Of a stretch of 64,000 nt of DNA, positions 23,301 to 36,117 are shown one piece after another. This DNA is from Steromphala cineraria (taxonomy: Eukaryota; Mollusca; Gastropoda; Trochida; Trochidae): positions 71,057,060-71,121,059 of the forward strand of contig OU744721.1 in the NCBI GenBank assembly GCA_916613615.1. The letters are read 5' to 3'. The notes beneath the pieces are model-generated. The model was not told the DNA's origin, searched no databases, and saw only the letters and a program-made list of their open reading frames with translations. The position numbers and the translations under genes were made by a program. Positions within the stretch are counted from its first letter, which is position 1, and each line of letters begins with the position of its first letter.

Positions 23301-26300
23301 ATAGAATGAAACTTTTCAGCTTGGAAGTATTTTTAAAAAACATGAGAAGGTTATCTTATAGTAGTGAAGGCAATAAAACTAAAATGGATTTTGGTGCTTA
23401 TATTTTTTATTATTCGAATAATATATGACATTCCTAGCGATGTTCATATAACCATGTCGATGTTCATATAACCATGTCGTTTCCAGGTAGGCCCTGCGAG
23501 ACATCATGTGAATATTAAGTATCTGTGAAACATCATGTGAATATTAAGTTTTTATATATATATATCCTTTGTATTAGTAACACTTTTAGAGACTTATCAT
23601 AGTTTACGTCATTAGCATCAATATGTAAGAAATGAAACATCCAAAACTCTTTATACGAGAATGTGTAACTATACGAGAATGTGTAACTATACGTGCATTG
23701 CCACAACATCTCCGCAAACAAAAAACTCTACGACAAAAGTCATGAATGAGCATTTACAAATAGTGTTTTGTAACAAACGTGGTATCATCAATGAACGTTT
23801 CTACGATAATCTTAGCTTTGTACTGTAATGAACATTTGGGAATACTTTTGAGCTTGCACGTCTTTTTATAAACATGAGAAGGTGACTGATTGAAATAGAA
23901 AAAGAATGTTTTTTGTGTTTTATTTTTTGGTAAAATATGTCATTCCTAACAATGTTGATATAAACACGTCTTATCCAAGTGGGACACATTTTAAGATGAA
24001 AACATCACGTTAATATCATTTATATAAATTCTTATAACTTACGTCACTATCATCAGTCGATAAGAATGTAAACCTGCAAAGCTGTTTACAGGGTAAGGTG
24101 TAACTACACGTGCATTGTCACAGAAACTCTGCAAATAACAACAATGAGCACTTCAGAATAGTAACTTGTAACATGCGTTGCAACATCCATGAATTAAACT
24201 TTCATCTTTCTATTGCATTGAACATTAGGGAATACCATAAGACTTAGAGCAAAAATATAGTGTTCCCAACCCATATCCCTAAGAAAACTCGAAATGTGAG
24301 TGAGCCGTGCCTTTCTTGGTTCCTGTTCGGATTTGAAGTCAATACAAGAGGGTCAAACATTTTGAAGTCGGCCACCGACAGTCCGCATTCCTTCTGGAAC
24401 TTCTGAACAGTCAAACATTTCAAAATTGTTGTTTGATGATGAAACATGTTGTGCTCAGTTTGTTGTTTTGTCGTGAGTGTAGAGACGATATGTTGCTTCA
24501 CATAAGGTGATAGATATCAAATGGCTACCACTAGTTAATTACTATTTTGGAATTGATAAGTATAGTGTGTGTACATGAATGATTTTGTGATAAATAATTC
24601 ATCAAACGTAATACAAAAGTAATAACAAGTTCATTTACGCCAAGTAAGTGGTGAAATATCTTTATTATATTTATTTCTTTGAACTAATCCTTTGTGATAT
24701 TTGTTTGGGAAGAGAGACATAGGAAGTCAAAATAATGGATTCTATTGACATGAAATTCTCAATTAGAGCTGAATACTAACTATTCAATAACAAAAATCGT
24801 GGACGTTTACGCTTAATTTAACCAGAGAGCAATTAGATTAGTCATTGTGGAAGAAGAAACTACTACAATCGTGTTCTTAAGGACGTTTTTTTTCATTTTC
24901 AATTCAAATAAACATTATTCGTCATCAACGGAGTATCTGGGGTTGAATATTATGTCTGCCTAATATCCTGGAACATATATTTAGTTATTTCTAAGCATGA
25001 AAGGCCCTTGGTGTCATAGCCTCAACCTTTCCACTTGACCTGCTAAAATGTTTTAACCCTAAAACCACTAGAGCACAATGATACCAAAACAGTTTCTTCC
25101 ATAACTGTCAGAATGGCCTTTACTAGCAGTGATAATTGAATAGTCAAGTGACCAGTATGGCATCTAGCAAATCGATCTTAGAATGACTATGACTGGCGAA
25201 TAAGGTAAAGAAAACGTTTTCATAATGCACTGACATGTTCTTATGATTAAGCAGTTAAAGACGTTTCAGTGAAGAGTACAACTATATAAAACAATGCTAA
25301 TTAAACTAAAAGTAGAATTCTTCTAACTTAATTTCTTACTTAATGAAAATGTTATCAACGTGTCGTAAAGAAGACTTTATAATAAATTAAGTTAAATATC
25401 CCAGTAAGGTTTCTATGTTAGCTTTACTTGGACGTTGTCAGAATATCACACAAAGTTAAAGTAGAAAGATTAATCACGTAATTAGTGACAATATAGTGTT
25501 GAATTGGTTATTTTTTCGAATTCATGTCAATTAAATGTCGGATTGCAGCTTTTGTAAATACATAAAATCGTTTTGTAGTTTCCATGCAACAACCATAGGT
25601 GCTCCAGTATAGTAATATCAAAGTGGAATATGACTTGTTTGCAAACTTCTGTAACTGCCATTATCTAGTGCGACTTACGGTGTCACACGTGTCTTGTTGT
25701 TCAAATACATGCACAGCATAGACACCAGTGTCACTTAAAGTCTCAAACCGATCCCGCTGTCAAGCAAAAAAAAAGAAAAGAGAAACTTTGACATGACCCT
25801 TGATTTCAACACCTTTATAGATACGTCGCATAAAAAAAGATCGAAAGCTTATACCTACCCCATCACCTAGTTTGCCGACTGCTACGCTTAGGCATGCAAT
25901 CGATTTATACTTTGTGTCAACATATACTTGAATGATATACCTATCGATCAAAACTCACGGAACCTACCATTACTTAAACGAAAGCTGATTTTCACGCTAA
26001 GAGGAGCGGGATCGAATTTGGACTTTTAATGGCACGTGGGCCTGTGATGCAAACCTCCAAATCGGTGATAACTAACCACTTGAAGAGGATGTAATGAAAA
26101 ATGTGTAACTTTCAAAATAACATAAAAATGTAACCTGCACTTCTCGCACTTTCACAAGCGTTAGATGGTACCACTTCGAAAACACTGAAAATACACCATT
26201 TGCTAAGTTATTGTTTGTCTTCTTACATTAATTATGTTGAAGGCTTGGCCTTACGATTGACTTAAACCGATTGATGTTTCTAGAGTTGGAAAGGGATATG

Positions 26301-26573
26301 TAAAGGAGAAGAACATCTCATTTCACAATGCATCAATATATCAGCTTAATCTAAAATCGGATGGTTTCAGTAGCCCATCATCTTAAATATAGCTGATTAC
26401 AGATATTGTTCATGTCTGATTTTCTTTCACAGGCAGATAGAAATAATATCCTGAACATAATGAGCTTCGTGAAGCAAGAAACTGCTGAGCCATGAATAAC
26501 GACCAATACAGCCTCATCAATTCTTGATTTATGTTATCGTCAACCATTTTGTACACTAGATTTGTTGTTTTAA

Positions 26574-26928
26574 AGTGGCAGTAGCACGTTTTTAGGGGGA
26601 ATATAAGGTGATGTCAAGAAAATGAAAATTAATGGTTGCAGTTGAAAGACAATGTATTTAAACTAATTGAAGCAGTAATAATTCAAATATGTAACGTAAA
26701 GTTTAGCCATGCGATTCCTTGTTTTACACAAAATGAATTAAAGGTGTTCACACAAAATGGCCGCCAATGGATTTTTTGTGAATCTTCATACTTTGTCCTC
26801 TGACTGTGGATGATTGATTTGTGTAATGAGGTTTTTGACACTGTCAAAGTAATACATTTAGCATAAACTTACGATTATCAGTGAACAATTAAGAATATAA
26901 AATTATCAAAAAACGTGCTACTGCCCTT
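26574..26928 (-). mobile_element. TTAA-flanked MITE, copy 2 (355 bp)
   Basis: Same family as the element at 3294, opposite orientation (AAATGGCCGCCAATGG on plus). TTAA at 26570-26573 and 26929-26932. The paralogous position in copy A (about 17620) has a single TTAA and no element, so it inserted after the duplication. Confidence 0.88.
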
Positions 26929-27049
26929 TTAAATATTGATATCAACCATAAAAAATCTAAACGTATTTTAGATTTTACTTGACTTAATGTGATTTACATT
27001 TTCCTGTAAAAATGTTCTATAACGGATAAAGAAGACTAACTTGTTTTGT

Positions 27050-30000
27050 AAGTAAGCGACAACAAATTTAACAGCTACCAACGTTTCATCAGTTGTTAGT
27101 TAAATAGTTGACTGACTGTATTGTTGCAACGTTAAACATCTTTTATGTTGTCATATCATATCATATATGTTTGGCAAGATTTTTGAAAAGGCTATGATTA
27201 ATCGGTCAGATGCTGAGCTATCTCTCTAAAACTAGTGTTATATTAAGTGTAAAAAAGAAAAAAGTTGACTTCAATACATCATGTTTTTGCCATTTGTGCC
27301 GCCATCGTACTTTCAGAATAATTGTAATGCTTAAATGACTTTCAACGATTATCAATTAGATAAAGAAGTGAGCAGTGAATATACAATAGTGTATATATAT
27401 GTCATATATTGTATGTCAAGAAGTGTTATTTCCATTGCTATATATGATATTGTATTCTATCCTTATCAACAGTACACAAACTGTTAAAAAACGCGTTGCT
27501 GGAAAAGATGATTACGGCTATAGGGGGTTGTCAAAACACAGAAAAACAATCCAAGGAACAGTTCAGACTGTATTCGCTATGTTCTCATCTCCCGAAGGTT
27601 TACCAATTAGATATAACCATTCCATTGCGGAAATCTTAATCAATAATGAATAATTGGGTATAAATTGAGCGTCGTTCGATGAAATATGGAACTTAATATT
27701 ACATGAACAATATATGCAATCAGTTTTGCAGTGAATATTGTAATCCGCCCCTTATTTCTAGGACTTTATCATACATCTTCCGTTAGAGAGGTATCCCTTT
27801 CCTACTAGACTCACCATACTGTATTAAGTGTAAAGGAAATCCACACGTTCATGTCGTTGAACTTCATAAGTCATAGTGTTTGGAATGGATGTGCAACTCT
27901 CATTTGTCAATAAATAAAGGGACTTAGTCCTTGTGCTTATAGTTAAAAGCAGATATGAAATGCTGATTCATCTTCTCTCCTTATGAATATAAGCAGTATA
28001 TTGATATATCAAAGAGATACAGATGCTTATAACCTTGTGCTGTAGATAGAAAAAAGACGATACAAGTGTGATACAACACTGATTTCAATGGTACTACGAT
28101 CTTGAGTATCATAATTATTAATGCTTGTAGTATTAACGCATTTGAAAAAGTTTTAGCGCAGTCCTGTCAGCAAACTTGTTGGTAAATGTGGATTTCAACA
28201 TCTATTTGTTGATTTGCGACCCGAAAGGGCCATATGAGCCCAATAGTCAAGATCCGTTTCTGAGGTATGCACACCATTTGGAACATGTTATTCACACAAT
28301 TTGGAAACTCTGGAAAATGCTTATGCCAACTTGTGTTGTAGATGATGCCAGACAGATGCCAGACGTCTTCCTTGTGTCTCCGATGTCTGTGCATTACCTC
28401 TGACACATTTCACCGGTTGGCTTCCTTTCAATGATAACACTACCCTTTCACGCCACTATTTTGTTAAAAGGGACAGTTTAATCGATTTATCTTTCAGAGA
28501 AAGTAACTCGATTGGATATATCTGGTTTAATACCAATCCTATAAAGCATTGATTTTAAGTCAAACTCCAAAACAATCTGATCGAACGTGCACAGAAGGAA
28601 ATATGTAAGTGTAAAACGGAACATTTTGTGTTATAAAAAATTATTTTGTACAGCTTTCATTGCGACTGGAATACGACTGTTTAACAGGAAGGTAGGACAT
28701 ACAAATATGTAAATTAGTGGACGTTGAAACTTCAAGACAAATACGCTGATGTAGCAGGATATGGTCGTTGTCTCAGTACATATTTTTCATCATTACTCAA
28801 CTTTTGAATTTGAACAAGAACAGTATTTTTACCGTTTACCAGAACGCAGAAAAGGGTGATCACCGTCAAAACTTACAACAATATCAATAACGACCTTTGT
28901 AGGTGTCATACGCTGCCTCCTTTGACATTTCAATAAAGAAACTTATATTATTTCAATATACATTTTCAACCATTTTTTATTAATAAAAAACCGATTCCCA
29001 CTGAGGCTTAATCTATGATTGTCACGTTCTTTACTATTTTAAATATGTCAAACTATAATTGAGCATTAAATGTTGTTAGAAAATTGGTAGCCAACGTTGT
29101 TCTTGGTTCATTTCTAATATTCTTGTTGTCAACTCTTATGTACGTAACTGTTCCACTACTATAAGTCTAACGCATGCTCACACTTCTACATAAGACATGT
29201 GACTTTCACAAAACAGATAAGGTCTTATTATGTGCCATGAGAATCGACAGCAGGTATAAAAACAAGACGTATACAAATGATTTGTCGTGTATTTGTGTTA
29301 GAAACAGAACAAAGACACAGAGTTATTTACATTGAGGCCGATAAATATAGATATTCACATAAAATCAGAAACGATTGAAGAAATAGAAAGGTTTACCACA
29401 ATTAATTACATTTACAAACCAAAACAATAGTTGAATGAGTTGCTCAGCCCATCAGGACGGGTGGTCTGTAAAGCATAACCGAAAGATCATTAACATGAAG
29501 ACTGACGCTATGACAGTTATGACATCTTATCTAAGTGTTCTTCGTGGATAGAAAAGTTGGTTTCCCAGGAGATAACAATCCGACAATTTAAACAGGTTAT
29601 TTGTACAATGGATTGTTATTTGCAATTCATTCCGATGTTTAGTGAATTAAAGTTGTAGCAGAAGTATTGCTGACATAACGTCAACGACAACCCTGTGGTG
29701 TCTAGTCTGGAGAACAGCTCGACTTAACGGTCAAGCAACTATTGCAGTTCGTACTGTGAAAATGAATATAACTGATGAACCCATCCCTAGCTTCTTTAGA
29801 AAGCTCTTTTCAAAATATCTTCATCCTAAATTCCTTTATAACAATACATTATGTTAATCCTAACATTTCCTCCGGAAAAAGCTATTTGGCAAACTTTTCT
29901 TGTCCGGCCACGAGTCTTGAAACGGTGCTCAATGTGGTACCCTGACAAACTTTACAAATCATTGTTAAATCGCTTAAGCTACCCCTGACTTTATTTGGAA

Positions 30001-30083
30001 CAACCAGTTTTGGTCTCAGATCAAGTGATCACGTGATCCGGTGCAAAACTCAGTCGAGTGCTATCAGTGAAGTTCAGCAACAA
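27050..30083. other. Intergenic, no gene supported
   Basis: Only short open frames. Two are noted without a function: plus 27399-27653 (contains VKKRVAGKDDYGYRGLSKHR) and 28167-28406, open on both strands. A 20-base match to the TIR of the 34899 element (ACGCTGATGTAGCAGGATAT) lies near 28746-28767. Confidence 0.4.
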
Positions 30084-30375
30084 CGGCCGTGGCTCGCTGT
30101 AAGAGTGGGTTACCCGCTCGCTGCTGAATAAACTGAGAATTTGTAGGGTTGATTCCCTGCCCCACATCGAAAAACGAGTTGAGGGACTTGTAGTTTCACC
30201 CTGCATGGGTAAGTGACTTTATTCAAACTGTGCCTCCGTTAACCCAGCAGCAAATTGGTACCTGTTATAGAGTTGTGTTGGTGGTGACCTTCTAGCGACA
30301 AGGATAATGGAGTATGGAGCGCTCTGAGTCTGCAGAGCGGAGATTAAGCGCTATATAAAAGATATCCATTACTAT
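30084..30375 (+). mobile_element. tRNA-derived SINE
   Basis: A tRNA-like head with an A-box-like GTGGCTCGCTGTAAGAGTGG and a B-box-like GGGTTGATTCCCTGCC, followed by a body and the 3' end AAGCGCTATATAAAA. That GCGCTATATAAA end is shared by several invertebrate SINE families (known). Transcribed by RNA polymerase III in active copies; it depends on a LINE for movement. Confidence 0.7.
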
Positions 30376-30842
30376 CATTAAGAATGATAGAGTAGATTGT
30401 TTTTTGCCATTCACATCGAGTTCAATGGCCGAGATCCGCAATGTTCATTAACGGGCTTGATCTTTGACTCTGTTGTCTAGACTTTTCTTTGAGATCATAC
30501 ACGTCACCATGTCATGGAAATTCGGAGTGTTGATACCCACCATTAAAACATTATAAAATTGTGTTAATAAACACCTTAGGAGAATGTATGTACGGTAAAT
30601 GTCTCTCAACGAATATGTTTTTGTTGACATCTTTGTTATTATCAACGCTTTACAAAAAGGGCATAACAATTGGAAATACTGTGTAAATATATTCAAAATG
30701 GCAGTCAACTACAAAGTGTGTGTTTATATCGGAAAAACAGATGGCTCCCCAAAACACCATTTCAACTGAATTTTGATTTTGAAAATTCCTTATAGTTTTT
30801 TTAAAAGCCATATTCTTTCTATAAAACAACAAAATAAACTGT

Positions 30843-31258
30843 GCAGAGTTACACTCCGAAAACCAACCCTTCTACTGTTGCCATGGAAACCAAAAAATGT
30901 ATAATTGAAAAGCAGGCACATCTACATGATATGAAGAGGTTTTGTATAACACATTTAAAGATTGGTAAAGTAGTATCATATTTAATCTCTGGAAGCTAAC
31001 CCTACCCTTCAAAATAAAATAGTCCTAACTGTTGTAATGGAACCCAATTTATATAATTGAAAAGAAGTTGAAACCCAAATAGGCACATCTGCACGATATG
31101 AAGAGAACGTATACCAAACCTGGTGAAGATTGGTCAGTAGTTTCAGAGTTATGCTCCGGAAACATACAGGAACACAAACGCCGACGTGAACGCCGACGGA
31201 AACTTAGCGGAAAAAACAATGTTTTCCGACCCTTCGGGGGAGACATACCTATCATCTA
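30843..31258. repeat. Two-module dispersed repeat
   Basis: Two diverged direct modules (about 30843-30985 and 31010-31160) share TATAATTGAAAAG, GGCACATCT-CA-GATATGAAGAG and AAGATTGGT blocks. The right end is CCCTTCGGGGGAGACATA. Similar repeats are common in mollusc genomes (from memory, not checked). No coding content. Confidence 0.5.
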
Positions 31259-31579
31259 AAGGTACAATTAGCATATTAAATTTCTTTGCAGCAATTTCAA
31301 AATTACGTCCGGGAAATTAGTTATTTTGACGTGACAAGGTTCCAAAAGGCAGTAGTGAAGGAAATGTATCGGACTTGCATATTTATTTAACTCATTTTAC
31401 TTTTGTTATGCTTACTATTTTGTATTAGCCTATTAGACATAAACTAGTGATATACATAAAGGAACTTTCACCATCCATGAACTTTGACCATTGCAGGCTG
31501 AAAAAATGCCCTCAAGTGTTTCTATACTTGCTGCTACTGATAAGTTATATCAGCGTTGAAGTCATTTGTGTAAACTCAC

Positions 31580-31826
31580 CCGACCTCCCCCTCACACACA
31601 AATGGAAGAGACCGCTCCTCGCATGAGTTGTCCATCCAACTGTATCCCCTGTGAGCCACAATCAGTGCCAGACAATTCTCCCCATGCCAGATTTCGTTTT
31701 GCAGGTTGTTTGGCTGCCCATGAGCCCAGTTCGTGTAATTGAAAGTATGCAGTTCTTTGTCATTCCACACCCAACTACTCTCCTTCAATGAATCAGTTCC
31801 CCCGACCCATATCGCGGATGCATCGA
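31580..31826 (-). CDS. Exon encoding the C-terminal half of a C-type lectin domain
   Basis: Secreted carbohydrate- or ligand-recognition domain, half only. After an acceptor (AATTTGCAG) the exon opens with two bases of a split codon and reads DASAIWVGGTDSLKESSW, then WAHGQPNN, ENCLALI, WMDNSCEERSLPFVCE, ending at a GTGAGT donor. Hallmarks: WVGG, the sugar-site triplet QPN (a variant of EPN/QPD), and the two last conserved cysteines with W-x-D-x-x-C. Residues equivalent to the first half (C-x8-W-x2-A-x3-C) were searched for by eye up to 36 kb on this strand and not found. A signal-peptide exon lies upstream at 36075-36117; phase 1 there and phase 2 here require at least one more exon. It may be a real multi-exon gene with an unseen exon, or a remnant. 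Confidence 0.8.
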
Positions 31827-31860
31827 CTGCAAATTGAGGGTTTTTTATACCAAGAGCAGT

Positions 31861-33540
31861 AATCGGTTGTCAAGTTTAAGATATGTAAACTATTTTCTCA
31901 ACATAATGTACAATTTTGGTAAAGGTTTCCCTCCAAAAGTGTATTCCTACGTTAGCTATTGTTTATGAAAGAAATATTTGAATGATTTCAATGTAAGCCA
32001 TGTTTTTTCCGTGCATTTTTTCGAAATCGATGATAAACAAGTTATTAACATCGATGCATCTGTCATATTTGATATTTTCTGTATGATTTCATTCACAACT
32101 AATTTATGATTCAATTGCTCGACTAAAGTCAAATCGAAAGGGTTGGTTCAAGATTGCATATTTTCACAAATCATGTTCAAAGTGTGTAAACTCACCGCCC
32201 AAAGAAATTATTACATAACTTAAATATATCTGATAAAAGATAACAGAAAGCAATATCGGTTTACGATCAAATAATTCAAATAATGGATATCATGTTACAG
32301 GAGTAATATAAGGGTAAAATCTGAATTTGCAATTTTAGGTATCTTTCGTCACAAGCATGTCACGTCATTGGAGCATTTGTTATGGGACGTTTTCCTATCC
32401 TGCGTAATCTCCATTCGCGTCGAATCATGTCGGAACAGCATGTCAAGTTGTGGTTATCGTAGTTTAATGTAGAATTTTGGTATAGTTTCTTTTGTCCGTG
32501 AGTTTATTTGTAACGTACATGTAGAAACTAACAGAAAACAAGAATCAATTATCGACATTTATGAAACACCTTGTTAACTTATTTATTCTTATTCTGCTGA
32601 AAGGGGAATCTATTTAAGTCTCTCTTTCACCAAAAATATTTTCCAAGAATGATGCCGTAAAAACTGAAGATATTGCAATTAAATTTCAATCGAGCAATGT
32701 TTTTATCACTATCTTCTTCAAAGATGTAAACCACTTGCTAGGAAACAACGATCTAATTACATCTCAAGATTAGCCAGTCAAGTCATCAAGTTAAAAGGAC
32801 ATGTGTTGGGGACAAAGCTAATCATTTGTGATTGTTAATACAACAGAAAAGACTCTTGAATCATATATTCTTCACTTGTTATATAAAGTTATAACGATGA
32901 AATTGAACACACTATCATGTATAGCTAAGGATGCTGTAATTATAAGTTATTATGTACTTACACTGTTCTACAGTATGTATAAACCATTTCATATTCAAGT
33001 CCTTGACTTCGTTTTCAAGAGTCGCCAGGCGTGCACCATATGACCTACACGCCACCTATATTCAAAAGGAGTGGGTATAAATTATATGTCATGTCTCTTA
33101 TTAAACATAATAGCATCTTAACTAAATCCCAAAATACTTGTATGCATGAAGTTAGTGCTAAACCATATCTCTAGTTGAACAAGCTAACCTCAAACTTCAA
33201 AATGACAGTTCGTTTCGACCTGCTATATCAACATATCCCTTTTCGCAACCTACCTACTATTCTTCTTTCGGTGGCATTTTAGAAAGTTGGTTAGATAAAG
33301 AAATACAAAAATGTGGATTTACAACAATTTGCAATAATGAAGTTGTAAATCCATATATTTGTATTTCTTTGCTAACTATTCACTGTTACCTATCATGGCA
33401 AAGGCCGTGTAACGCTCCTTACAAGGTGTAATGAAATTACTCCTACCAAGCATTGGCAGCAGCACCCGGATGAAGGGACGTGAGGTTCGAGATGTATTGA
33501 TTCAGGGTCCTCGACTTTGAAGTGGCTCAAAACTGTGTTC
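31861..33540. other. Presumed intron or intergenic, nothing recognised
   Basis: AT-rich non-coding sequence upstream (minus sense) of the lectin exon. A slightly GC-richer island at about 32355-32460 has no recognised content. Confidence 0.35.
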
Positions 33541-33559
33541 ATGCCATATATATATATGT

Positions 33560-33645
33560 TGTTCTTATATGTATATACCGTTTAATGTATTTATGTGAGG
33601 TGAGACTGTAATAAAACATCTGTCTGTCTGTCTGTCTGTCTATAT
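33560..33645 (+). mobile_element. LINE 3' tail with (TGTC)n
   Basis: Ends GAGGTGAGACTGTAATAAAA followed by CTGTCTGTCTGTC repeats. It matches the tail of the LINE ending at 60765 (AGAGGTGAAACTGAATAAAA then TGTCTGTCTG). It is a 5'-truncated copy of that family. Confidence 0.6.
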
Positions 33646-34419
33646 AACAATGAATATCAATCTGCCAGAGATACAAAGCATTAGCCTAGATTGCTATCAT
33701 GATCTGCAGGAGGTGCGCGGAACACACACGCTGAAAAGAAAAGTTCAGCACACGCTCCAATGAATAAACAATGACCTGGGAACAGATATGCGTTTAGTCA
33801 AATCTAAAAGGAAGGTATTGTGTCAAACAGAATATCGCCAGCTTTATTAAAGAAGAAACATTATCATCTTAAGCAAATTTCTAAGACTTCGATTCTCTAA
33901 GTTTCACGGGCTTTAATCATATCACATGTCCGTGACACATAGTGCATTGTAATATTTATACTGCGATATTGAACAAGTGTAATGCCGCTGCACGTATGAC
34001 GTCATAATAAATTGTAGTTGTGACGTCACGATGTTAGCGCCGCAAAAAATTCATTCATGCCGTGAATGATTTGGCATTACATTTGCTTTGGCTCGTTTAA
34101 AACAGAATCGTAAACTCGATGTGAAAATACTATGAAATTGAATTTCGAACCGTTAATCGACGACGCGGTAGCAGAGTGTTTTACATGTGACCATGTGAGT
34201 AATACGAAATAATTCACAAGATTAATTTTGAACCTTATTTCGATAATAATGTTTTACTGTAAAATTAATCGTATTTTTGTCGACATCTTGATAAGCGTTT
34301 ACACCCTCAATTAATAACATCTTTGCATATATAAACGAGTAAGTTTACAGTATTATTCTGATATCATAGCTGGAAACTACATTCCATTTTTTTGTATGAA
34401 CCAGGAATTCATGAATGAG

Positions 34420-34629
34420 TTATAATAAGGAGATTTGTTCAATAACAGGAACGCCCATCCTGTGCCTCTCATCGCTTTGCCGAAAGCGTGCTCCTGAACC
34501 GACCATCGTTGCACTTTTTGTTTCAAAACTCTCCCTGACAAAACAGTGCCGCAAAGTCCATATACCGAAGCGATAGAACGGGCCCGTTTGCAGGGCAAGT
34601 TGTCTCACGTGGGCCATGTTTAATGACAC
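34420..34629 (-). other. Unassigned 69-codon open frame
   Basis: Contains MAHVRQLALQTGPFYRFGIW and is GC-richer than its surroundings. No family was recognised and there is no clear splice context. Probably not a gene. Confidence 0.12.
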
Positions 34630-34898
34630 TATGCACTTGATTCAGACATACATGTTTTGGAGATATTTTCCAGAAAAATTCATATAATATTTTGTCTTAT
34701 TTTTGCCGTTGATACAGCACTGGCACTACTTTCTTGGACATTTTTAAAATAAAAAAACTATATTTAGACATTGTATATATCTCAATATCTTTCTATTACA
34801 TTATCGATTTCGAAATCTCAGGAGTTAATGTTAGGAACAAATATAAATGAAATGAATATGAATTACTTTCAGATTTCAATTTTATCCAAAGTGATATC

Positions 34899-35334
34899 AT
34901 CCTGCTGCATCAGCGTAAATGTTTCCGCGTTATGCTACAACCTATCCCCTGATATCCTGCTACGGTATTCAGCCGTATTGCTAACGGGTGGTTATTCAGC
35001 GCTATTTATAGTCTGTTTTCAGTCAAACTATTTCGAACTCCATACACTGTTGTCTAGTGATGGCGCTCGTGGAAATCGAAGAGAGCGCGATTTGGAGCTT
35101 AGCGGGAGCCTGCAATGATAATCAGATAGATTATCTAGTAGCACTCCCATTGGTTAATTTGAATCACGCGGTGAGCACGCGGAACAAAGTCAAGAAACCA
35201 GTTTGCCGCTACGCTGAAAGAGCGTCATTTGATTGGCTTGCTATATGTAGCGATACGGTTGAATACCGTAGCAGGATATCAGGGGATAGGTTGTAGCATA
35301 ACGCGGAGACATATACGCTGATGTAGCAGGATGG
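34899..35334. mobile_element. Non-autonomous TIR element, 9-bp target duplication
   Basis: Inverted ends of about 85 bp (both contain GTTATGCTACAACCTATCCC and CTGATATCCTGCTACGGTAT, the right one in complement). AGTGATATC flanks both sides (34890-34898, 35335-35343). Length 436 bp, no transposase. The 9-bp duplication would fit Mutator-like or Merlin-like elements; the superfamily is not settled. Confidence 0.75.
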
Positions 35335-36074
35335 AGTGATATCTCACCTGAGCTTTAGACCAAGTAAGGTGCTCCTTAAAGAGAGCCAAACATGTCTGCT
35401 GGAACATCCACCAGTGTTCAGGACATCCTCCTGTAATATGCAGACTTCAAATAGTGTATGCCCTTTAACTCATTCATCGATGTCAATACCAATTCTTGCA
35501 TTTTGTGCTCGTTTGACTTCAACTTATACAAATCGTGTCGACCAGATCTCATGTTTCATGTAGTGATAAAAATGTATTGGCTGATATGGAGACGTATGAT
35601 GGTCGCAGTAAGTCGTTAAATGTCTTGCTTAAATCTTCGCCACGACATTGCGGCCTTTCGAAAATGTATCACCAATCGGGAACTAGCAAAACTAGCTCGA
35701 GGCGAAATCCAGAAATCGAAAAGTGAGAACGAAGCGAAAACGCGGTAATCATACATGAAATATGATGAAAATATATTTGATTGTTTATATAACATTTTCG
35801 TATTGTTAAAACAAACATGTGTTTGTATTGGTTTAACCTTTGCAAAAATGTTTGATGTGTAAAGTCTTGCGGCGAGTGTGCCTAAAAGCCGAAAACTGCT
35901 TTTATAAAACAAAGATTAGATTTAACTTCATGGCTTGTGAATGTGTGGTGAGAGATTCAAGTTAGAGAAAAACAATAGCAACAGTCGTCAGAAGATGACA
36001 TATCTTACCGATCCATATTAAATCATAATATCTATTTGATATGTACAAAAGTACGATAATTATGAATGTTTTAC

Positions 36075-36117
36075 CTGAAACAATGGACACGACGGCAAGA
36101 ATCACAACCCAGTTCAT
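36075..36117 (-). CDS. Signal-peptide first exon of a secreted protein
   Basis: ATG at 36115-36117 opens MNWVVILAVVSIVS, a hydrophobic leader with a one-residue N-region, and the exon ends in phase 1 at a good donor (CAG then GTAAAAC). Such tiny signal exons are typical of mollusc C-type lectin genes (family knowledge). Being on the same strand, 4.2 kb upstream of the C-type lectin half-exon at 31580-31826, it may start that gene, but a linking exon was not found. Confidence 0.6.

Larger units (their letters stand above)
17736..27050. repeat. Tandem segmental duplication, copy B
   Basis: Second direct copy of the unit described at 1695-17735. It lacks the Tc1 and Gypsy insertions, and has about 830 bp (18365-19190) absent from A and a TTAA MITE near its right end. 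It shows short slippage duplications not seen in A: GATGTTCATATAACCATGTC twice at 23438-23478, and ACGAGAATGTGTAACTAT twice at 23653-23690. Confidence 0.85.

Noticed and set aside
28167..28406. Gene suggested by open frames on both strands
   Set aside because: No recognisable domain, splice sites or start context; both-strand openness over 240 bp can be chance.
32355..32460. GC-richer island possibly conserved
   Set aside because: A feeling of familiarity only; no motif, ORF or structure could be shown.
33980..34081. Possible GTAATGCC...GGCATTAC inverted repeat
   Set aside because: Only eight bases match at the ends; could be chance in AT-rich DNA.
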